Shown here piece after piece: positions 28,901 through 35,492 of a stretch of 64,000 nucleotides of DNA. Under the pieces are notes generated by a model. That model was not told where the DNA came from. It worked only from the letters and a program-made list of their open reading frames with translations, and searched no databases. The stretch spans positions 226,217 to 290,216 of the forward strand of contig NZ_WMIE01000003.1 in NCBI RefSeq assembly GCF_009711225.1, given 5' to 3'. Source of the stretch: Paracoccus aestuariivivens (lineage in GTDB: Bacteria; Pseudomonadota; Alphaproteobacteria; Rhodobacterales; Rhodobacteraceae). The position numbers and the translations under genes are program-made. Each line of letters starts with the position of its first letter. Positions within the stretch are counted from its first letter, which is position 1.

Positions 28901-29279
28901 CAAAGCCAAAGCCGTCGAGGCCGAAGTCAGCGCAGAGGCCTCGGGGGCATTCCATGATCTGGCCATCGAAGCTGCGTTCCTTGGCGCTTTACCGGGAATG
29001 CAGCTTTCGGTCTGGGATGGGCCTGTGGCGATGTTGCGCCCGCCGCTGGATCAGCGCTGGAAGGTGTCGGGAGGGCGCTGGATCAACTCGGGGCGCGACT
29101 ATGTCGTGCCCGACAACGGTTGGAGCGCGTGGATGCCGAACCTGCAAGTGATCGAGGTTCCCGGCGATCACGACTCGATGGTGCTTGAGCCGAATGTACG
29201 CCGGATGACCTCGATCCTGCGCGATATCCTGCGCGAGGCCGACAGTCAGGCCCTGTCGCGGGTGCAAGCGGCGGAATGA
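22992..29279 (+). CDS. Type I modular polyketide synthase, KS-AT-KR-DH-ACP-TE
   Basis: This 2095-residue megasynthase starts at ATG 22992, chosen because GAGGG lies six bases before it; ATG 22986 overlaps that site. The ketosynthase (about 10-440) has Cys184, His320 and His362. The acyltransferase (about 545-860) has PGGGAQYAGM and Ser634 in GHSMGE; its specificity motif reads IAAH, so the extender is uncertain. The ketoreductase (structural part about 905-1130, catalytic about 1155-1345) shows TGGFGGIG and Tyr1306. A dehydratase-like double hot dog (about 1365-1640) has His1388 and Asp1546. The ACP carries Ser1751 in GGHSL, and a thioesterase ends the protein (Ser1897 in GGFSGGG, His2060). 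Placing KR before DH is non-canonical. It heads a four-gene operon and overlaps the next start by ATGA. Confidence 0.93.
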   Translation: MAFVQTPVSESDIAIVGMAAQLPGAANVLEYWDNLCRGVESIQPVPQADLISRGEARSRLSDPHYVPSAAILDQFDEFDAEFFGLSPKEAAIMDPQHRKFMETCWHALEDAAHMPENFKRPIGVWAGCGMGSYFYWNVCSNRDLVDGVGHFLLRHTGNDKDFLSTRVSHVFDLTGPSINVQTACSTSLVAIHMACQSLQSGECDMALAGGVTIEMPHGLGYLYKENEILSPDGHCHAFDHRAQGTVFGSGAAVVVLRRLKDAIADGDHIWAVIKGSAINNDGAAKAGYLAPSVEGQAQAIAEALVMSGVSSDSIGYVECHGTGTALGDPIEVAALNQAYARVSEGARQGPCRIGSVKTNIGHLDTAAGGAGLIKSALAVHHGRIPASLGYEAPNPAIDFAGGPFQVNDRLADWPIAGQRRAGVNSLGVGGTNAHAILEQPPELPASDESDWPFQIIAVSGRSKAALDANSAALAAWLRANPDVNLADLSFTLTQGRRQFARRRVLIAHDSAQAADLLENPDPRLVFDQQPVADGAEAVFMLPGGGAQYAGMARGLYQTEPVFREWMDRGLDHMAQAHAVDLRALWLPEPGAEANADRLLLQPSLQLPLLMITEYALAQLWIGWGVRPSALIGHSMGENTAACIAGVMSFEDCIGLVRLRGLLFDRVPAGGMLSVPLEPQDFRSEMEVLGLDLAAVNGASLSVVSGPDAALDRFAAKMAARDVECQRIAISIAAHSRMLDGILDEFRGYLASIRLIPPQIPIISNRSGVPLTAAEATSPDYWVQHLRGTVRFADGIGYLAQDSERIFLEVGPGRAMQAMAKAHPAVSANQVITTLRHKDHATDDDAYFMAALARFWACGGVFDWDQIWGEARRQRLSLPGYMFQRKRYFIERAAAVAETRNELGRIVEPAEWGWRPAWKLASPALEFGPDGPVAAGVYDWLIFVDELGLGDRLADLLRARGQRVATVHIADTFATKGEGRFTLPVEADREGYEILLAGLVAQDRAPQRILHLWSVTQGARFRPGSSLLNSQLERGYFGLLHLAQAIGAELPDRPLDLIAICNDALTVANEAATVPEKATAAGPIRVLPHEMPSVTARLVDIRLPEGRGGIDPVAAMLLEEVLAPSTAAIAAWRDGRRFEQSLERVALEADGMAGIPEGAVCLITGGFGGIGQAIARELAGRGGAKLALTTRGKADSAAVIAALHQLQALGAEVIAVRADVTSPDEMARAIAETRTRFGQLDVVLHAAGIVRDSLIAAKTDDDSWDVLAPKLLGTRALIEALATEPVGMTVLFASTSAVIAPAGQADYVAANEYLNAVARSAPKGLGRVVAVNWGVWADTGMAARALGVERAGPSVAPVGRPLLSQSMPLPGGREFRTALSTDDWIIGGHRTASGQALMPGTGWIELIAEAAVEAGLRLPLAIRELEFQRPLLVTDQAMVTTRVEPSGDDFRVLVLDDPQGEPNVTALVSALGGVVPAPLVTSGAWDQDGQGAALDSAQEPRMNFGPRWKVLRRMRQSGDHGVAQLSLEPQFANEPEQGWLTHPALLDIATGWAMGLIRGWSSDHLWVPMGYGAIEIYKPLPAQVTSLVRNAAENSDAQGIAQFDITLAAMDGTVCLEIRGFSLRKMVAAISATPRNRTQPARSLSPAERRLQHNISQGIPAAIGPQMLSRAISTGLSQVFVSSLDLPALIAEASVTESAAPAEGGFERPDLDGDFIAPTAGTQTDLAAIWSELLGIAQIGAADSFFDLGGHSLIAVRLFGQVRKKFGVDLPISTLFEAPTISELANLIEERTGPREVASNNVHALVSTDRVKRRFVVDMGGRGDGTPFFIVAGMFGNVMNLRQLAQRLGVDRRFYGLQARGLLGDDKPHDSFAEAARDYIAELREIQPEGPYLIGGFSGGGLTAYEMARQLRASGQEVAMLVMLDTPLPLREPVSRKDRLMIRYRELGEGGPGFAAKWLRDRVAYEVFRRRKAKAVEAEVSAEASGAFHDLAIEAAFLGALPGMQLSVWDGPVAMLRPPLDQRWKVSGGRWINSGRDYVVPDNGWSAWMPNLQVIEVPGDHDSMVLEPNVRRMTSILRDILREADSQALSRVQAAE

Positions 29280-30268
29280 TGATGGCGGATGATCGGACCG
29301 TTCAGGTTGTCGTATTGAATTGGCGCACGGCCCTGATGTCCCTTGCAGCCGCCGATGCCGCGTTGCGCGAGATGCATGGCATCGACGGTGGGGTGACGAT
29401 CGTCGACAATGACTCGGGTGACGGCTCGTTCGAACAGATGTTGGCCGAGGCGCAGCGGCGCGGTTGGCTGGATACGGGTCGGGTTGCGGTGGTGCAGTCA
29501 GGCTGGAACGGCGGTTACGGCGCGGGCAACAATCACGGCATCCGGCAGGGCTTGCCGGATGGGCGCAGGCCGGATCTGGTCTATCTGCTCAACTCGGATG
29601 CGATCCCGCAACCCGGTGCTATCAGGGTGCTGATGGATCATCTGGCCGCGCATTCCGAAGCGGGTTTTGCCTGTTCCCGCTTGCGCGGCCCCGATGGCGA
29701 GCCGCATCACACCGCCTTCCGTTTTCCTTCGGCGGCGGGCGAGTTCGAGGCCGCAAGCCGCAGTGGCCCCGTCACCCGCCTGTTGCGCCACAAGGTCGTG
29801 GCTTTGCCGCAGCCGGAAGTCTCGTGTCAGGTGGATTGGTCGGCGGGCGCGTCGATGATGATCCGTTCGGATGTGCTGGACTGGATCGGCCTGTTTGACG
29901 AGGGCTTTTTCCTGTATTTCGAGGAGACCGATCTGTGTCGCCGCGCTGCGTTGGTCGGATCGCAGACGCATTACGTCGTGGAAAGCGAGGTCGTGCATAT
30001 CGGCTCGGCCAGTACCGGAATGAAGGAATGGCGGCGGGTTCCGGATTATTGGTACGATTCCCGCCGTCGCTATTTCGAGAAGCATCACGGTCGAGCGGGG
30101 GCCTTGGTTGCCACAGCCGCAACCTTGGGAGGCGAGGCGATCTGGCGCTTGCGCTGCCTGATCCAGCGTCGCGAAACCGGTGTTCCTCGGGGGCATCTCG
30201 TGCAGCTTGCCCGCCACGCCCTGCGCCGACAGCCATTGCCAGTCCATGTTGAAAAGGGAAGCCCATGA
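29276..30268 (+). CDS. Glycosyltransferase family 2 protein inside the PKS-NRPS operon
   Basis: This 330-residue GT-A enzyme begins VQVVVLNWRTALMSLAAADAAL and carries the nucleotide-sugar site VTIVDNDSGDGS, the NGGYGAGNNHGIRQG loop, a DXD-equivalent at LLNSDAIPQPGAI, and the catalytic/acceptor block FDEGFFLYFEETDLCRRA. It most resembles rhamnosyltransferase-type GT2 proteins. No strong transmembrane segment is evident. Its start overlaps the PKS stop and its stop overlaps the NRPS start, both as ATGA. The ribosome passing between the two megasynthases must therefore read this gene, which argues that glycosylation belongs to the natural-product pathway. Three consecutive ATG codons leave the exact start ambiguous by two residues. 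Confidence 0.88.
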   Translation: MMMADDRTVQVVVLNWRTALMSLAAADAALREMHGIDGGVTIVDNDSGDGSFEQMLAEAQRRGWLDTGRVAVVQSGWNGGYGAGNNHGIRQGLPDGRRPDLVYLLNSDAIPQPGAIRVLMDHLAAHSEAGFACSRLRGPDGEPHHTAFRFPSAAGEFEAASRSGPVTRLLRHKVVALPQPEVSCQVDWSAGASMMIRSDVLDWIGLFDEGFFLYFEETDLCRRAALVGSQTHYVVESEVVHIGSASTGMKEWRRVPDYWYDSRRRYFEKHHGRAGALVATAATLGGEAIWRLRCLIQRRETGVPRGHLVQLARHALRRQPLPVHVEKGSP

Positions 30269-33200
30269 CGCAGTTCTCTGCCGTTCTTGTCGGAAACGAG
30301 CTTCTTTTGCGCCACGCGGCTGAAACGCTACTGCAGCGCGGGCACCGTATTGCGGCGGTCGTGACGCGAAATCCCGATCTGCGCGCTTGGGCGATGGGTG
30401 CGGCGTTGGCGGTGGAGGATCAGGACGAGCCGATGCCCGCTGACGCGCCTGCCGCCGATTGGTTGTTCAGCGTCGCGAACCTGTCGCTGTTGTCGCCCCA
30501 GATGCTGGCCCGTGGCAAGCGCGGTGCAATCAATTTCCACGACGGACCGCTTCCCAGACTGGCGGGGTTGAACGCTCCGGTCTGGGCGATCATCGGCGGC
30601 GAGGCGCAGCACGGCATAACCTGGCACATGATCGAGGGGGGCGTGGATGAAGGGGATATCCTTGCGCAACGCACATTCGAACTGCGCCCCGACGATACCG
30701 CGCTGACCGTCAATGCGCGCTGCTTCGCCCGCGCAGCCGAAAGTTTCGCCGATGTCGTGGCCCAGCTAGAGGGAACCGGCCCGCAACGTATGCGGCAGGA
30801 CCTGTCGCAGCGCAGCTATGTCGGCAAAACCAAGCGCCCCGATGCGGCAGGCGTGATCGACTTCACCCGCTCGACCGCCGAGATCGGTGCTTTGGTTCGG
30901 GGTTTGGATCACGGCAATTATTGGAACCCCCTGACCGAGGCAAAAGTGGCCTTGCCGGGCGGTCGCTTCCTTACGGTGGCAGGCTTTTCCGGCAAAGGGA
31001 TACTGGCAGGTGCGCCCGGCGAAGTTCTGGCCCATGACGGTCAGACGGCAACGATCGCGACTGGCGACGGATCGGTTCAACTGGCTTTTGGCAGTGAAAT
31101 GCCACCAATGGGTGGGACGCTTCGAACGCTTTCGCCCGACGAACGCGACCGCGCAAATGAACTTGCGCGGTTGGCTGCCAAGCATGACGAGTGGTGGCGC
31201 AAGCGATTGGCGCGGATGAATCCGGTTGCCATGTCGGGCGAGCCTTCGGGGCAAATCACGCGGATCGATCTGATGCCGGGCATTAGCCCCGAGCGTATCG
31301 CGCTTGCTGCGGCCTTGCTGTCCCGTCTTTGCGCCCAGTCGAAGTTCGATCTGGCTGTTCGTCCGGCAGCTTTGCCCAATGAGGCGCTGGTGGCGGATTG
31401 GCAGCCTTTGTCGGTCGATACTTGCGCCAGTATGAAGCTCTCCGAATTGTCGGATCAGTTGTCGGCCAGTTTTGCCGAGGCCGCGCAGCACCAGTTCTTC
31501 CTGAGCGATCTGCTGCGCCGTGCGCCGGAACTGCGTGATGCCGCGACCCCTGATCTGGCAATCAATCTGGGTGAACTGGACGCTCTGCCGGACACGGCGC
31601 TGACGATTGCGCTGACGGATCACGGCGCGGCATTGCTGCACGATCCGGCCCGCGTCAGCGCCGTGCAAGCGCAACGCATTGCGCGCGCGCTGGATGCGGG
31701 CATGATCTTGCCCGGAACGACGCTGCTGCGTGACATCTCGCTGCTGGATGCGAACGAACTGCGCGACCTGCTGATCACGCGCAACGATACCGTGGTCGAT
31801 GTACGGCTGGCCTGCATCCATGAGTTGATCTCGGAAATGGCGGCGGTGGATCCCGATGCGATGGCCTTGGCCTTCGAGGATCGCAGCCTGACGCGGGGCG
31901 AGCTTGATCGGGCGGCGAACGCCTTGGCCGCGACCCTGATCCAGATGGGCGTCGGTCCGGATCAGCCGGTCGGATTGTTCGCCAAACGCTCGCCTGAACT
32001 GGTGATCGGGGCGCTGGCGATCTGGAAGGCGGGCGGGGCCTATGTGCCCTTGGACCCCGATTATCCTGCGGATCGGATCGCGCTTTACCTTGAGGATAGC
32101 GCCGCGGCGGTGGTGCTGGTGCAGGCCGAGATTGCGGATCGCCTGCCGCAGCATCAGGCCAAGGTGGTCGCCATTCCGACCGGCTTGCCGCAAGAACCCG
32201 CGCAGCCGCCCGCTAGTTCGGTTGGACCGGAAAACCTGGCCTATCTGATCTATACCTCGGGTTCGACCGGTCGCCCCAAGGGCGTTATGGTCGAGCATCG
32301 CAATGTGGCGAATTTCTTTGCCGGAATGGATGCGGTCATCCCGCATGCGCAAGGGGACACCTGGCTGGCCGTGACCAGCCTTTCCTTTGACATTTCGGTG
32401 CTCGAGATTTTCTGGTCCTTGGCGCGCGGCCTGCGTCTGGTCATCGCGGGCGAGGAAACGCGGCTGGCGGTGTCGGGAAGCGTGACCACGCGCTCGCGCC
32501 CCGATGTTCAGGGTGGGATGCAGTTCAGTCTGTTCTACTGGGGCAATGATGACGGTCCGGGACCACGCAAGTACCAGCTTCTGCTGGATGGCGCGCGATT
32601 TGCCGACCGGAACGGGTTTGTTGCCCTATGGACGCCCGAGCGGCATTTCCATGCTTTCGGCGGTCCCTATCCGAACCCCTCGGTGACCGGTGCGGCGGTT
32701 GCGGCGGTGACAAGCAACATCGCGGTCCGCGCGGGAAGCTGCGTGCTTCCGCTGCATCATCCTGCGCGCGTTGCCGAGGAATGGGCGGTCATCGACAACC
32801 TGACCGGCGGACGGGCAGGGCTGGCCATTGCCTCGGGCTGGCAACCGGATGACTTCGTCTTGCGTCCCGAAAATGCGCCTCCGAACAACAAGACGGCGAT
32901 GATTGCGGGAATTGACCAGTTACGCCGCTTGTGGCGTGGCGAGGCAGTCGAGTTTCCTCGCGCGGGTGGCGGCAGTTTTGGTGTCGTGACCCAGCCACGG
33001 CCGGTGCAAAAGGAACTCCCGCTATGGATGACCGTCGCCGGTAACCCCGAAACGTGGATCGAGGCCGGTCGGTTGGGCATGAACGTCCTGACCCATCTTC
33101 TGGGGCAAAGCATCGACACGGTGGCGGCACGGATCGTCGATTATCATGCGGCTTTGCGTGCGGCGGGGCATGATCCGGCGGATTTCACGGTCACGCTGAT

Positions 33201-34875
33201 GCTGCACACCTGCCTTGCCTCTGATCGCGAAACGGCGCGCGAGATCTCGCGCGAGCCGATGAAGAATTACCTGCGCAGCGCGGCGGCCTTGGTCAAGCAA
33301 TATGCATGGGACTTTCCGGCTTTCCGGCGTCCGGCCGGAATGACGAATCCGATGGCGATCGACCTTGGCTCCCTGTCCGAGGAAGAGTTGGACGGCATCC
33401 TTGATTTCGCGTTCCTGCGCTATTTCGAGGATTCGGGGCTGTTCGGTTCTTTCGCGGACGGCGTGGCACGGATTGAACAGTTGAAAGCAATTGGTGTGGG
33501 CGAGGTGGCCTGCCTGATCGATTACGGCATCGCGCCCGATCAGGTGACGGCATTCTTTCCGATGCTGGCCAAGCTTCGGGCCGAGGTGAATCCGCAGATC
33601 GACGAGCCGGACGTTGGCGACTATTCCATTGCCGCGCAAATCCGGCGCTGGAAGGTGACGCATTTGCAATGCACCCCCAGCATGGCACGGATACTGGTTT
33701 CCGACCAGCAGGTGGCCGCAGCGATGGGGGCGCTGAAATGCGTGATGGTCGGGGGCGAGGCTTTGCCTCCGGCGTTGCTGGCGGATCTGCGCAAAGTCTC
33801 GAAGGCGCGTGTCTTGAATATGTACGGGCCGACCGAAACAACTATCTGGTCGACGACGGCGGATGTCACAGACGCGTCTGAGGTCACGTTGGGGCGCGCG
33901 ATTGCCAATACCCAGCTATACGTTCTGGACGCTGATGGCGCACCGGTCGCTCCGGGGGCGCAGGGCGAGTTGTGGATTGGTGGCCATGGTGTCACGCGGG
34001 GCTACTGGCAGCGCGAGGATCTGACGGATCACAGCTTCCGTCCTGATCCCTTCGTTCCGGCCGAGCGCGCTTCGGCTTGGGGTGCGCGGATGTACCGGAC
34101 CGGAGATCTGGTGCGCTGGCGTGACGATGGCGGGCTGGATTACATCGGTCGCGCCGATCATCAGATCAAACTGCGCGGTTTTAGGATCGAACTGGGCGAA
34201 ATTGAGGCCGCTTTGGGGAGGCAGTCCGGTGTCCGCGAGGCGGTCGCAATGGTGCGGGAAGACACCCCCGGCGACAAGCGATTGGTGGCCTATGTGACGG
34301 GTGACGCCGATCTATGTGAAAGGAAGCTGCGCGAGGCCCTGACCGTTTCATTGCCGGTGCATATGGTGCCGGGGCGGATTGTCCGGCTGGAGCGGATGCC
34401 TTTGACGCCGAACCGCAAGATCGACCGCAAACAGTTGCCGCTACCGGGGGCGTCTGCGACGACAGTTGCGACCCCGGCGGTCATCGAGACCGCCGCTGCC
34501 GCATCGGTCGCTACGCCGACCGAGGGCTTGGCCCAAGCGGTACACGCGATCTGGGCCGAGGTGTTGGCTGTGGGACAGATCGGTCCGCGCGACAATTTCT
34601 TCGCGCTTGGTGGGCATTCTTTGTTGGCAATCCAGATGCATCGGACCATGCGTGATCGGCTTGCGTTGCCGCGCCTTGGCGTGACCGACATCTTCCGCTT
34701 TCCGATTCTGGCGGATTTCCTGCGGCATGTCGCGACCATTGCGCCGGATGGTAGGGCAGTTGCTGCAACTGTTGCGGCTCCGGTCGCGACGGTCGCTCCT
34801 GAGGTGGCTGCGTCCTCGGATGATGCCATGGCCCGTCGTCGCGCCCTGCGTTCCCAGTTGCGCGGCGGCGGATGA
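30265..34875 (+). CDS. NRPS: formyltransferase - adenylation with nested luciferase-like monooxygenase - PCP
   Basis: The 1536-residue protein begins with a complete formyltransferase domain (about 1-265): Asn90, His92 and Asp128 match the FMT catalytic triad, and an FMT C-terminal subdomain follows. Residues 270-515 are a linker I do not recognise. The adenylation domain starts near 520; motif A3 is YTSGSTGRPKGV near 660. After A4 (SFDIS) it is interrupted at about 736-1108 by a luciferase-like flavin monooxygenase of the MupA/Atu3671 type (MQFSLFYWGNDDGPG, WTPERHFHAFGG, VLPLHHPARVAEEWAVIDNLTGGRAGLAIASGW). It resumes with A5 NMYGPTETT, A7 YRTGD, A8 and A10. The pocket code I read is DILQMGMIWK, close to the glycine code DILQLGLIWK. 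The PCP carries Ser1452. There is no condensation or thioesterase domain. Confidence 0.92.
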   Translation: MTQFSAVLVGNELLLRHAAETLLQRGHRIAAVVTRNPDLRAWAMGAALAVEDQDEPMPADAPAADWLFSVANLSLLSPQMLARGKRGAINFHDGPLPRLAGLNAPVWAIIGGEAQHGITWHMIEGGVDEGDILAQRTFELRPDDTALTVNARCFARAAESFADVVAQLEGTGPQRMRQDLSQRSYVGKTKRPDAAGVIDFTRSTAEIGALVRGLDHGNYWNPLTEAKVALPGGRFLTVAGFSGKGILAGAPGEVLAHDGQTATIATGDGSVQLAFGSEMPPMGGTLRTLSPDERDRANELARLAAKHDEWWRKRLARMNPVAMSGEPSGQITRIDLMPGISPERIALAAALLSRLCAQSKFDLAVRPAALPNEALVADWQPLSVDTCASMKLSELSDQLSASFAEAAQHQFFLSDLLRRAPELRDAATPDLAINLGELDALPDTALTIALTDHGAALLHDPARVSAVQAQRIARALDAGMILPGTTLLRDISLLDANELRDLLITRNDTVVDVRLACIHELISEMAAVDPDAMALAFEDRSLTRGELDRAANALAATLIQMGVGPDQPVGLFAKRSPELVIGALAIWKAGGAYVPLDPDYPADRIALYLEDSAAAVVLVQAEIADRLPQHQAKVVAIPTGLPQEPAQPPASSVGPENLAYLIYTSGSTGRPKGVMVEHRNVANFFAGMDAVIPHAQGDTWLAVTSLSFDISVLEIFWSLARGLRLVIAGEETRLAVSGSVTTRSRPDVQGGMQFSLFYWGNDDGPGPRKYQLLLDGARFADRNGFVALWTPERHFHAFGGPYPNPSVTGAAVAAVTSNIAVRAGSCVLPLHHPARVAEEWAVIDNLTGGRAGLAIASGWQPDDFVLRPENAPPNNKTAMIAGIDQLRRLWRGEAVEFPRAGGGSFGVVTQPRPVQKELPLWMTVAGNPETWIEAGRLGMNVLTHLLGQSIDTVAARIVDYHAALRAAGHDPADFTVTLMLHTCLASDRETAREISREPMKNYLRSAAALVKQYAWDFPAFRRPAGMTNPMAIDLGSLSEEELDGILDFAFLRYFEDSGLFGSFADGVARIEQLKAIGVGEVACLIDYGIAPDQVTAFFPMLAKLRAEVNPQIDEPDVGDYSIAAQIRRWKVTHLQCTPSMARILVSDQQVAAAMGALKCVMVGGEALPPALLADLRKVSKARVLNMYGPTETTIWSTTADVTDASEVTLGRAIANTQLYVLDADGAPVAPGAQGELWIGGHGVTRGYWQREDLTDHSFRPDPFVPAERASAWGARMYRTGDLVRWRDDGGLDYIGRADHQIKLRGFRIELGEIEAALGRQSGVREAVAMVREDTPGDKRLVAYVTGDADLCERKLREALTVSLPVHMVPGRIVRLERMPLTPNRKIDRKQLPLPGASATTVATPAVIETAAAASVATPTEGLAQAVHAIWAEVLAVGQIGPRDNFFALGGHSLLAIQMHRTMRDRLALPRLGVTDIFRFPILADFLRHVATIAPDGRAVAATVAAPVATVAPEVAASSDDAMARRRALRSQLRGGG

Positions 34876-35492
34876 GCGATGCCGGATCGGTCGAGGCATT
34901 GGCCCGACGGCTGATGCCTCAGGGCTTTGGCTGCGCGGTAGTCCGCTTGTCGGAGCCGGCACCCGATTTGCTACCCGAGGAAAGGGCGATGATCGCCCGC
35001 GCTGTTCCCAAACGGCGGCATGAATTTGCGCTTGGGCGACACGCGCTTAGGCTCGCGCTTGCTGATGCGGGGCACGATCTGCCATCTGGCCACCCATTGG
35101 TGAGCTTGCCGGACCGCAGACCTGCATTGCCGCAGGGTATTCGAGCCAGTCTTGCGCATGGTGGCGAGTTCTGCGTGGCAATCGCCGCACCGCCGGGCGG
35201 CCCCTCGGTCGGGGTGGATATCGAGGCGGCGCAGCATGCGCTGCCTGAAACGCTGGCCGAGACAGTCGCACCTTATCGCATGAAGGAGGACGCGCCCTTG
35301 CTGGCTTTTTGCGTCAAAGAGGCGATGTTCAAGGCGCAATATCCTTTGACCGGCCGGATGCTGGATTTCTGCGATGTGCCGACCGTCATCAGGGGCGCGC
35401 GCGTGAGAGGCTGTCTAGGCAAGCGGCTGATCGGAGCGCGCTGGGGGCAGGTGGCGGGACATTACATTGCCGTCAGCCTATGGCGCGGGTGA
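34872..35492 (+). CDS. Sfp/EntD-type 4'-phosphopantetheinyl transferase
   Basis: This 206-residue enzyme transfers phosphopantetheine from CoA to the active serines of carrier domains, here presumably Ser1751 of the PKS ACP and Ser1452 of the NRPS PCP. Visible motifs are RRHEFALGRHALRLAL, SLAHGGEFCVAIAA, the Mg-binding VGVDIEAA and FCVKEAMFKAQYP. It is the last gene of the operon and overlaps the NRPS stop (ATGA, 34872-34875). Its own 3' end overlaps the convergent GT4 gene by 20 bases. Being dedicated and translation-coupled, it makes the operon self-sufficient for activation. Confidence 0.93.
   Translation: MSDAGSVEALARRLMPQGFGCAVVRLSEPAPDLLPEERAMIARAVPKRRHEFALGRHALRLALADAGHDLPSGHPLVSLPDRRPALPQGIRASLAHGGEFCVAIAAPPGGPSVGVDIEAAQHALPETLAETVAPYRMKEDAPLLAFCVKEAMFKAQYPLTGRMLDFCDVPTVIRGARVRGCLGKRLIGARWGQVAGHYIAVSLWRG

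Noticed and set aside
26799..28955. 718-codon open frame antisense to the PKS
   Set aside because: It covers the KR-DH-ACP-TE domains, whose catalytic residues are intact on the plus strand. The antisense product has no recognisable domain.
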